The position numbers and the translations under genes are program-made. From contig CANRFX010000081.1 of the NCBI GenBank assembly GCA_947629995.1, forward strand, positions 1-5,222: a stretch of DNA of 5,222 nucleotides, read 5' to 3'. Shown piece by piece: positions 1 to 5,222 of this stretch (position 1 is its first letter; every line of letters starts with the position of its first letter). Below the pieces are notes generated by a model. The model worked only from the letters and a program-made list of their open reading frames with translations, was not told the DNA's origin and ran no database searches. The stretch comes from an uncultured Clostridia bacterium (lineage in GTDB: Bacteria; Bacillota; Clostridia; TANB77; CAG-508).

Positions 1-660
1 TGGTGACATTTTAGATACTACTTTAGTTTGTACCATTCTAGACATATGTCTTCCAATAGTATTGAATGTTAAAGTAGGTGATTTTTCATCCATTTGTCTA
101 ATTTCTCCATATGGTACTAATCCTAGTTTAACTAATGCTTGGAAACCATTGCAGATTCCTAAAATTAGTCCATCTTGTTCATATAAATGTTTGTGGATTA
201 AATCTTTTAGCTTTGGATTTCTGAATACTGATGCAATAAACTTACCTGAACCTTCTGGCTCATCACCACTACTAAATCCACCTGGTATCATAATTATTTG
301 TGCTTTTTCGATTTCTTGTGCGAATAAATCTATAGATTCTTGTATGTTTTCTGGTTTTAAGTTTTTAAATACTACTTCATGTGTACTTCCTCCTGCATCT
401 TCAAATGCTTTTGCAACATCATATTCGCAGTTAGTTCCTGGAAATACTGGTATAAATACTCTTGGTCTTGCATATTGTATTTTTGGTGTTAATGTACAAG
501 GTTTGTTACTTAATATATTTTGTGCTTTCTTTTCTTCTTGTTTTGGTTTTGTTGGAAATACTTTTTCTAATGGTTCTTCCCATTTTTCAATTAATTCATT
601 TAAATCTAATGTTACTTCACTATTTACTCTGATTTTTTCATCTTCTATTGTATTTCCGAA
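1..660 (-). CDS. purL: PurL C-terminal glutaminase (GATase) domain, out of frame with the rest of purL and cut by the window edge
   Basis: Read on the minus strand from 660, this frame is open for 220 codons to the left edge and continues PurL. It begins FGNTIEDEKIRVN, then ELIEKWEEPLEKVFPTKPK, then the class I glutamine amidotransferase domain that releases ammonia from glutamine. Visible motifs are FIPVFPGTNCEYD (Cys codon 427-429), PGGFSSGDEPEGSGKF (about 239-286) and LGICNGFQALVKLG, whose Cys (codon 151-153) is the expected nucleophile. RHMSRMVQTKVVS follows near the edge. The His and Glu of the triad and the last hundred or so residues lie outside the window. There is no ATG, GTG or TTG in this frame between the frame change and the first domain motif, so it does not look like a separate purQ-type gene. 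Upstream the frame is closed by a stop at 667-669. It is best read as the displaced 3' part of purL. The alternative is an assembly error that splits an intact gene. Confidence 0.93.
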
Positions 661-3394
661 TAGGTTTTAGTTCTTTTACATCTACATTGTCTTTTAATTC
701 AATAACAAAAGAACCATAATATGGATAGAATAAATCAATATCACTATTTTTTACTTCAAATCCTATTTTATTTCCAATGCAGCTTTTTGTGATTACATCT
801 GCTATTCCTCCGTTTGTGACAGTACTTACTGATAATACTTTTTCATCTTTAATTAATTTATTTATAATTTCATAATTTTCTTTTAAGTTATCAAAGTCTA
901 TAATATAATCTTGTCCCATTTTGGTTTCTAAAAACATTACTTTTGATTTTTGTTTTTTAAATTCGTTAGAAACAACTTTTGTAGTATCTGTTTCTCCAAT
1001 GCAGAATGATACTAATGTTGGAGGTACATCTAATTCATTATAAGAACCACTCATACTGTCTTTTCCTCCAATTGCTGCTATTTTCAATTGTTTTTGTGCA
1101 TAATATGCACCAAGTAATGCAACAAATGGTTTTCCCCATCTAGTTGGTTCTTCTCTTAATTTTTCAAAATATTCTTGTAGTGTTAAATATGCTTTTTTGT
1201 AATCTCCACCAATTGCTACATATTTTGAAACAGATTCTATAATAGCATAAACTGCTCCATGGAAAGGACTCCAGCTTGCTAAATATGGATTATATCCATA
1301 AGTCATAATTGTTCCACTATTAGTATATCCTTTTTGTGTTGGTATTCTTGCTACCATACCTTGAGAAGGTGTTAATTGATATTTTCCTCCAAATGGCATT
1401 AATACACTTCCTGCACCTATACTACTATCAAAACGTTCTACTAAACCTTTTTGAGAACAACAATTTAAACTACTTATTGTTTCTTCCCATTTTGTTTTTA
1501 TACTTTCTACTTTTTCTTTTTTAAAGTAAGATTTTTCTTCTTCTGGTTTTATTACTTCTACTTTTGCATTTTTTACATCACCATTAGTATTTAAAAACTC
1601 TCTTGAAAGGTCAACAATTAGCTTTCCTCTCCAATACATTTTCATTCTTTTTTCTTCAACTACATCTGCTACAACTGTTGCCTCTAAGTTCTCTTTTTCA
1701 GCATAAGCAATCATTTTATCTACATCTTCTTTTGCAACTACTATCGCCATTCTTTCTTGAGATTCTGATATAGCAAGTTCTGTTCCATCTAATCCTTCAT
1801 ATTTTTTTGGTACTTTATCTAAATTGATTATTAATCCATCTGCTAATTCACCAATTGCAACAGAAACTCCACCTGCTCCAAAATCATTACATCTTTTTAT
1901 TAGCTTTGTTACTTCTTCATTTCTAAATAATCTTTGTATTTTTCTTTCTTCTGGTGCATTTCCTTTTTGAACTTCTGCACCACAAGTTGTTAAAGATTGA
2001 CTGTTGTGTGCTTTAGAAGAACCTGTTGCTCCTCCTAAACCATCTCTACCTGTTCTTCCTCCAAGTAAAATTACTTTATCTCCTGGAACAGGTCTTTTTC
2101 TTACAACATTCTTACTTGGTGCTGCTCCTACTAGTGCTCCAATTTCCAAACGTTTTGCAACATATCCATCATGGTAAATTTCTGCTACTTGCCCAGTTGC
2201 TAAACCAATTTGATTTCCATAAGAGCTATAGCCTCTTGCTGCTTCATTTGTTAGTTTTCTTTGTGGTAATTTATTAGGAAGTGTTTCTTCTACTGATTTT
2301 CTTGGGTCTCCACAACCTGTTACTCTCATTGCTTGATATACATATACTCTACCAGATAATGGGTCACGAATTGCTCCTCCTAAACATGTTGCTGCTCCAC
2401 CAAATGGTTCAATTTCTGTTGGATGATTATGTGTTTCGTTTTTAAACATTATTAAATATTCTTCTGGTTTTCCATCTACTAAAATTTCTGCTTTTATGCT
2501 ACAAGCATTTATTTCTTCTGATTCATCTAAATCTTTTAGATATCCTGCTTTTTTTAATTCTTTTGCTGCAATTGTTGCAATATCCATTAAACAAATATCT
2601 TTTGCTTTTTTATTTTCATAAACAATTTCTCTTGCTTTTAAATAATCTTCATATACTTTTTGTAATAAATCCCATTTAATTTTTAAAACTTCTAGTTTGG
2701 TTAGGAAAGTTGTGTGTCTACAATGGTCTGACCAATATGTATCAATCATTTTCATTTCTGTAATGGTTGGATCTCTTTTTTCGACGTCTCTAAAATAGTT
2801 TTGGCAAAATTGTAAATCAGCAAAATCCATTGCAAATCCATATTTTTTATAGAATTTTTCAGAATCTTGCTTTGTCATTTTTATAAATCCGTCTATAACT
2901 GCTACATCTTCTGGCATTTCCAATTTTTGTTCTAGTGTTTCTGGTTTATTTAGCATACATTCTCTAGAATCAACTTTGTTAATCATGTAATTTTTAATTT
3001 TTTCTACTTCTTGCTCACTAATATCCCCTTTTAATACATATACTTTTGCAGATTTTGCATTTGGTCTATTTCCTCCTGCTATAATTTGTAAACATTCTTC
3101 TAATGCTTGCGCTCTTTGATCAAATTGACCTGGTAAAAATTCTACTCCAAATACTTTATCTTCTTTTTTAAATGGATATTCTTCTACATAATATTCATCT
3201 ACTTGTGGTTCTGAAAAAACTGTTGTTTTTGCTTCTTCAAAGGTTTCTTCTGTAATGTTCTCTACATCATAACGGTTTAAAATTGTGATGCTCTTTAAAG
3301 ATGATATTCTTAAATTTTCTTTTATATCAGATAATAATTCTTTTGCCTCTACATCAAATCCATCTTTCTTTTTTACATAAATTCTTTTTACCAT
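638..3394 (-). CDS. purL: Phosphoribosylformylglycinamidine (FGAM) synthase, large single-chain type: N-terminal and synthetase part (frameshifted 3' end)
   Basis: PurL converts FGAR, glutamine and ATP to FGAM in cytosolic de novo purine synthesis. This frame encodes 918 residues. In order they show an N-terminal PurS-like region (about 1-150), a linker with WSDHCRHTTF (221-230), and the first synthetase half with FKNETHNHP (from 317), GGRTGRDGLGGATGSS (445-460), NDFGAGGVS (503-511) and ISESQERM (542-549). The second half has SPFHGA (709-714) and GGKDSMSGS (776-784). The architecture matches the roughly 1,250-residue clostridial/streptococcal PurL clade, not the short PurL of Bacillus with separate PurS and PurQ. 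The ATG at 3392-3394 has a strong ribosome binding site six bases upstream. About six residues after KELK the frame turns to noise (IRKYNRR) and stops at 638-640. The missing glutaminase domain lies directly downstream in the next frame. The gene follows purM by 23 bases, presumably as one operon. Identity is very secure; the stated 3' end is not the natural one. Confidence 0.96.
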   Translation of the reverse strand: MVKRIYVKKKDGFDVEAKELLSDIKENLRISSLKSITILNRYDVENITEETFEEAKTTVFSEPQVDEYYVEEYPFKKEDKVFGVEFLPGQFDQRAQALEECLQIIAGGNRPNAKSAKVYVLKGDISEQEVEKIKNYMINKVDSRECMLNKPETLEQKLEMPEDVAVIDGFIKMTKQDSEKFYKKYGFAMDFADLQFCQNYFRDVEKRDPTITEMKMIDTYWSDHCRHTTFLTKLEVLKIKWDLLQKVYEDYLKAREIVYENKKAKDICLMDIATIAAKELKKAGYLKDLDESEEINACSIKAEILVDGKPEEYLIMFKNETHNHPTEIEPFGGAATCLGGAIRDPLSGRVYVYQAMRVTGCGDPRKSVEETLPNKLPQRKLTNEAARGYSSYGNQIGLATGQVAEIYHDGYVAKRLEIGALVGAAPSKNVVRKRPVPGDKVILLGGRTGRDGLGGATGSSKAHNSQSLTTCGAEVQKGNAPEERKIQRLFRNEEVTKLIKRCNDFGAGGVSVAIGELADGLIINLDKVPKKYEGLDGTELAISESQERMAIVVAKEDVDKMIAYAEKENLEATVVADVVEEKRMKMYWRGKLIVDLSREFLNTNGDVKNAKVEVIKPEEEKSYFKKEKVESIKTKWEETISSLNCCSQKGLVERFDSSIGAGSVLMPFGGKYQLTPSQGMVARIPTQKGYTNSGTIMTYGYNPYLASWSPFHGAVYAIIESVSKYVAIGGDYKKAYLTLQEYFEKLREEPTRWGKPFVALLGAYYAQKQLKIAAIGGKDSMSGSYNELDVPPTLVSFCIGETDTTKVVSNEFKKQKSKVMFLETKMGQDYIIDFDNLKENYEIINKLIKDEKVLSVSTVTNGGIADVITKSCIGNKIGFEVKNSDIDLFYPYYGSFVIELKDNVDVKELKPIRKYNRR
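641..666 (-). other. purL: Frameshift site in purL
   Basis: The synthetase frame is open down to its stop at 638-640. The glutaminase frame is open from 666 downward, bounded by a stop at 667-669. The break must therefore lie between 641 and 666, most likely close to 660-668. Going downstream, the shift needed is +1 (skip one base, or gain two). One frame-restoring option is to drop one A from the AAAA run (T665-668 on the plus strand), which gives KEL-NLFGNT. The natural spacer may be a few residues longer, so a slightly larger indel is also possible. Whether this is a real mutation or a sequencing or assembly error cannot be decided here. Confidence 0.9.
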
Positions 3395-3400
3395 TTTCTT

Positions 3401-3407
3401 TCCTCCT
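3401..3407 (-). promoter_or_regulatory. Ribosome binding site of purL
   Basis: On the minus strand AGGAGGA sits six bases before the ATG at 3392-3394, within the 23-base gap after the purM stop codon. It fixes the purL start and shows that purL has its own strong initiation signal within the operon. Confidence 0.88.
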
Positions 3408-3417
3408 AAAAAACTTA

Positions 3418-4461
3418 TTATTCAATTATAATTTCTTTATTTCCTTCAATTACTTCTCCTATTTTGTAAGCTTTTTCTCCATGTTGTTCCAAAATTTCAA
3501 TTGCTTTATCTGCTTCTTCTTTTTTAACAATAATTGCCATACCAATTCCCATATTGAATGTATTATACATATCTCTTTCCGGAATATTTCCTACTTTTTG
3601 TATTAGATTAAAGATTGGTAAAATTGGGTATGAATCTTTTTTAATTTTTAACGAAACACCCTCTTTTAACATTCTTGGCATATTTTCATAAAATCCTCCA
3701 CCAGTAATATGAGATATTCCTTTTACTGTTACGTTTTTTATTAATTCTAAGACTGATTTAACATATATTTTTGTAGGTGTTAATAAACATTCGCCTAATG
3801 TCATTCCTAGACTTTCTTCATATTTATTAACTGTTTCTTCATTAATATTAAATACTTTTCTAACAAGTGAAAAACCATTTGAATGAACTCCAGATGAGCT
3901 AATTCCAATTACAATATCTCCTAAGTTTATAGATTCACTATCTATAATTTTGCTTTTATCTACAACGCCTACAGAAAAACCTGCTAAGTCATATTCTCCT
4001 TCTTTATAAAATCCTGGCATTTCTGCTGTTTCTCCTCCAATTAAGCTACATCCTGACATTTTGCAACCATCTGCAACTCCTTTTACAATTGTTGCAACTA
4101 CTTCTGGAACATTTTTTCCAAGTGCCATATAGTCTAAAAAGAATAAAGGTTTTGCGCCACAACATATAATATCATTTACACACATTGCTACACAGTCTTG
4201 CCCAATTGTGTCATGTTTATCCATTAAAAAAGCCAATTTTAATTTGGTACCTACTCCATCTGTACCGGAAACTAAAATTGGTTCTTTTATTTCTTTTGTA
4301 TCTGATAGTAGTGAATATAATCCACCAAATCCTCCTAAATCTGATACGACATTTTTGTCGTAAGTACTTCTTACGGCTTCTTTCATTAACTCTACTGATT
4401 TATACCCTGCTGTTACATCTACTCCTGCTTTTTTATAGCTTTCGCTAAAACTTATTCCCAT
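3418..4461 (-). CDS. purM: Phosphoribosylformylglycinamidine cyclo-ligase (AIR synthase)
   Basis: PurM is the cytosolic ATP-dependent enzyme that closes FGAM to aminoimidazole ribonucleotide (AIR), the step after PurL. The 347 residues match the usual family length of about 340-350. Family motifs appear in order: SGTDGVGTKL (65-74), GQDCVAMCVND (87-97), GAKPLFFLDY (102-111), GGETAEMPGFY (142-152), SSGVHSNGFSLVRK (189-202), LLTPTKIYVKS (226-236), HITGGGFYENMPR (251-263) and FNMGIGM (302-308). PurM shares its fold with the two synthetase halves of PurL. The ATG at 4459-4461 is supported by an AAGGAGGAG signal just upstream and a promoter beyond it. The stop is at 3418-3420 and purL starts 23 bases later on the same strand with no terminator between, so the two are probably co-transcribed. 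The gene looks complete, with no missing motif. Confidence 0.98.
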   Translation of the reverse strand: MGISFSESYKKAGVDVTAGYKSVELMKEAVRSTYDKNVVSDLGGFGGLYSLLSDTKEIKEPILVSGTDGVGTKLKLAFLMDKHDTIGQDCVAMCVNDIICCGAKPLFFLDYMALGKNVPEVVATIVKGVADGCKMSGCSLIGGETAEMPGFYKEGEYDLAGFSVGVVDKSKIIDSESINLGDIVIGISSSGVHSNGFSLVRKVFNINEETVNKYEESLGMTLGECLLTPTKIYVKSVLELIKNVTVKGISHITGGGFYENMPRMLKEGVSLKIKKDSYPILPIFNLIQKVGNIPERDMYNTFNMGIGMAIIVKKEEADKAIEILEQHGEKAYKIGEVIEGNKEIIIE

Positions 4462-4465
4462 TTTT

Positions 4466-4474
4466 CTCCTCCTT
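4466..4474 (-). promoter_or_regulatory. Ribosome binding site of purM
   Basis: AAGGAGGAG on the minus strand, four bases before the ATG at 4459-4461, is a near-perfect anti-16S complement. It decides the purM start over an out-of-frame ATG at 4481-4483. Confidence 0.9.
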
Positions 4475-4489
4475 ATTTTTCATGTCTTC

Positions 4490-4518
4490 ATTATATAATA
4501 TCTTTTTCTTTTGTTCAA
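4490..4518 (-). promoter_or_regulatory. Predicted housekeeping (sigma-A type) promoter of purM-purL
   Basis: On the minus strand a -35 element TTGAAC (4518-4513) and a perfect -10 TATAAT (4495-4490) are separated by exactly 17 bases. Transcription would begin near 4483, leaving a leader of about 22 nt before the purM ATG. That leader has room for the ribosome binding site but not for a purine riboswitch or attenuator. The -35 lies inside a small palindrome, TGTTGAACA (4512-4520), which could be an operator; that is inference. Confidence 0.72.
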
Positions 4519-4520
4519 CA

Positions 4521-4545
4521 TTTTTTTACTTATTTTTTATTTTTT
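4521..4545 (-). promoter_or_regulatory. A-tract (UP-element-like) region upstream of the purM promoter
   Basis: Directly upstream of the purM -35, the minus strand carries three A-tracts: six A at 4545-4540, six A at 4538-4533 and seven A at 4527-4521. Such tracts often bind the RNA polymerase alpha subunit or bend DNA. In a genome this AT-rich the tract may be background, so this is a tentative call. Confidence 0.35.
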
Positions 4546-4598
4546 ATATATAATTAAATTTAGTTTGAACTGTAACAATTATTTTAGCAAATTGGATA

Positions 4599-4611
4599 AT
4601 TTTGTAAATTT
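4599..4611 (+). repeat. 13-base direct repeat, copy 1 (ATTTTGTAAATTT)
   Basis: ATTTTGTAAATTT at 4599-4611 recurs exactly at 4679-4691, 80 bases later. This copy ends just before the -35 (4615-4620) of the upstream response-regulator promoter. It could be a regulator binding site. Low sequence complexity makes chance recurrence quite possible. Confidence 0.55.
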
Positions 4612-4614
4612 CTA

Positions 4615-4643
4615 TTGACAAGTTTTAAATTTTAGATTATAGT
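4615..4643 (+). promoter_or_regulatory. Predicted promoter P1 of the response regulator gene
   Basis: A perfect -35 TTGACA (4615-4620) and a -10 TATAGT (4638-4643, five of six matches) are separated by exactly 17 bases. Transcription would begin near 4650 and give a leader of about 74 nt before the ATG at 4724. This is the best plus-strand promoter in the window. Confidence 0.72.
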
Positions 4644-4649
4644 GATAAT
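4636..4649. repeat. Short inverted repeat over the P1 -10 element
   Basis: ATTAT-AGTG-ATAAT is a perfect 5-base dyad with a 4-base centre covering the -10 of P1. A protein bound here would block that promoter, so it is a candidate operator. The arms are all A/T and short, so chance is a fair alternative. Confidence 0.35.
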
Positions 4650-4658
4650 GTTACTGGA

Positions 4659-4673
4659 AAATTAAGGTAATTT
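4659..4673. repeat. Short inverted repeat reaching the P2 -35 element
   Basis: AAATTA-AGG-TAATTT is a perfect 6-base dyad with a 3-base centre. It lies in the leader of P1 transcripts and overlaps the first two bases of the second TTGACA (4672-4677). It could be an operator or a weak RNA hairpin. It is too AT-rich and lacks the T-run placement expected of a terminator. Confidence 0.35.
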
Positions 4674-4698
4674 GACATATTTTGTAAATTTTTATAAT
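4672..4698 (+). promoter_or_regulatory. Possible second promoter P2 of the response regulator gene
   Basis: A second perfect TTGACA (4672-4677) is followed by TATAAT (4693-4698), but the spacer is only 15 bases. TATTAT at 4698-4703 gives 20 bases. Both spacings are suboptimal, so P2 would be weak or need an activator. The second copy of the 13-base repeat fills most of the spacer. Confidence 0.42.
4679..4691 (+). repeat. 13-base direct repeat, copy 2 (ATTTTGTAAATTT)
   Basis: Exact second copy of the repeat at 4599-4611. This one lies between the -35 and -10 of the weaker promoter P2, a position where a bound regulator would affect that promoter directly. Confidence 0.55.
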
Positions 4699-4711
4699 AT
4701 TATGTTTTTTT

Positions 4712-4717
4712 AAGGGG
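4712..4717 (+). promoter_or_regulatory. Ribosome binding site of the response regulator gene
   Basis: AAGGGG lies six bases before the ATG at 4724-4726. It is a moderate match to the anti-16S consensus, weaker than the sites before purM and purL, and is the only such signal in reach, so it supports this start. Confidence 0.72.
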
Positions 4718-4723
4718 TATTGT

Positions 4724-5222
4724 ATGTTAAACTTCGTACTTTGTGATGATAATCTAAATATTACTAATAAATTAGAAAAAATTTTAGAAAGTATATTTGT
4801 AAAAAATAATTATGATGGAAAAGTTGTATTTAAATCTGATGATCCAGATGATATTTTAAAATACATTGATAAAAATGATGTAGATGTATTAATGTTAGAT
4901 ATAAATTTAAATTCAAATAAAAGTGGTCTTGATTTAGCAGAAAAAATTAGAGAAAAAAAGAAAAATGCTTATATTATTTTTACTACTGGTCATTTAGAAT
5001 ATGCCATGATGGCATATAAATATAAAACTTTTGACTATTTACCAAAACCAATTACTCATGATAGATTAGAAATTACAATTAAAAGATTATTTGAAGACGC
5101 AAATGAATTAAGTAAAACTTATATCAAAATTGATAATAAAAGTACAATTATTGATGAAAATGAAATTGATTATGAAAAACTTATTATGCCTGTTATTAAA
5201 CCAAACGGCAGGTATATTAAAA
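4724..5222 (+). CDS. AgrA-like response regulator (receiver domain, probable LytTR output domain), 3' end outside the window
   Basis: The frame is open for 166 codons from ATG 4724 to the right edge. Residues 1-120 form a CheY-type receiver: MLNFVLCDDN with acidic-pocket Asp8 and Asp9, the phosphoacceptor Asp59 in VLMLDI, Thr87/Thr88 in IIFTTGH, and Lys108 in FDYLPKPI. The sequence is of the AgrA/VirR kind, cytoplasmic regulators phosphorylated by a membrane histidine kinase that often senses a secreted peptide. After a short linker, YIKIDNKSTIIDENEIDY (133-150) looks like the first strand of a LytTR DNA-binding domain. Residues from about 151 (EKLIMPVIKPNGRYIK) do not resemble the LytTR continuation I would expect, but too little is visible to judge. 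The partner kinase and any peptide gene would lie to the right of the window. It is divergent from purM, with its own promoter and ribosome binding site. Family assignment of the receiver is firm; the signal sensed and target genes are unknown. Confidence 0.88.
   Translation, partial: MLNFVLCDDNLNITNKLEKILESIFVKNNYDGKVVFKSDDPDDILKYIDKNDVDVLMLDINLNSNKSGLDLAEKIREKKKNAYIIFTTGHLEYAMMAYKYKTFDYLPKPITHDRLEITIKRLFEDANELSKTYIKIDNKSTIIDENEIDYEKLIMPVIKPNGRYIK

Noticed and set aside
62..670. Long open frame on the plus strand opposite the PurL glutaminase part
   Set aside because: It lies antisense to a strongly conserved glutaminase domain, has no ribosome binding site, and its product is a low-complexity Ser/Phe/Asn-rich sequence typical of a reverse-strand shadow.
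641..675. Programmed translational frameshifting in purL
   Set aside because: A +1 shift would be needed. I see no stop or rare-codon pause at the slip point, no release-factor-2-like CTT-TGA site, no internal ribosome binding-like stimulator, and only a four-base A run. PurL is not known to me as a frameshifted gene.
1336..2277. Leu/Phe-rich small open frames on the plus strand inside purL (1336-1524 and 2026-2277)
   Set aside because: They look like membrane peptides only because they read the complement of an AT-rich, Lys/Glu-rich gene. There is no initiation signal and they are fully covered by purL.
638..3394. Naturally short PurL plus a separate PurQ, as in Bacillus
   Set aside because: The N-terminal PurS-like part and overall sequence belong to the long single-chain type, and the glutaminase part has no start codon of its own before its conserved motifs.
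3301..3606. Plus-strand open frame across the purM-purL junction
   Set aside because: It is a Phe/Leu/Ser-rich shadow of two convincing minus-strand genes, with no ribosome binding site.
4185..4448. Plus-strand Leu-rich open frame inside purM
   Set aside because: It is antisense to conserved PurM motifs and lacks any start signal.
4445..4483. Twelve-codon open frame on the minus strand starting at the predicted purM transcript 5' end and overlapping the purM start
   Set aside because: It has no ribosome binding site of its own, its codons are simply the purM ribosome binding site read through, and no family or leader-peptide pattern is visible.
4513..4570. PurR boxes (CCGAAC-type) near the purM promoter
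   Set aside because: TGAAC occurs at 4517-4513 (minus) and 4566-4570 (plus), but neither has the CCGAAC core with proper flanks, and their spacing is about 50 bases instead of the close pair expected for PurR.
5185..5216. Hairpin TATGCCTG/CAGGTATA near the right edge
   Set aside because: It has eight pairs including one G-T around a 16-base loop, inside a coding frame, with no T-run after it. It is too weak to be called a terminator or a recombination site.

Overview
The window is AT-rich (roughly 70% A+T by eye) and tightly packed. It looks like a low-GC Firmicute, most likely a clostridial or related gut-type lineage. Three things point there: the long single-chain PurL of the type found in Clostridia, streptococci and bifidobacteria; strong AAGGAGG-type ribosome binding sites; and an AgrA/LytTR-style response regulator. 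The genus cannot be named from this sequence.

Layout. Positions 1-3394 (minus strand) hold purL, the large FGAM synthase. It starts at 3394 and runs off the left edge. The synthetase part is intact down to about 660. There the frame changes, and the C-terminal glutaminase domain continues in the next frame from about 660 to 1. As it stands the gene is frameshifted as well as cut by the window edge. Positions 3418-4461 (minus) hold a complete purM (AIR synthase), 23 bases upstream of purL in the same direction. Positions 4462-4723 are a divergent intergenic region with one clear promoter for purM-purL, one clear and one weaker promoter for the opposite strand, a 13-base direct repeat and two small dyads. 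Positions 4724-5222 (plus) hold the first 166 codons of an AgrA-like response regulator, cut by the right edge.

How the genes fit together. PurL makes FGAM from FGAR, glutamine and ATP, and PurM closes FGAM to AIR, so the two genes encode consecutive steps of de novo purine synthesis. The predicted purM promoter gives a leader of only about 22 nt, too short for a purine riboswitch. The response regulator is divergent and has no evident functional link to purine synthesis beyond sharing the intergenic region.

Overall this is mostly ordinary housekeeping sequence. The points worth checking are the purL frameshift, the repeat- and dyad-rich divergent promoter region, and the unusual start of the response regulator's output domain. 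I found no RNA gene, CRISPR array, mobile element or convincing novel system.
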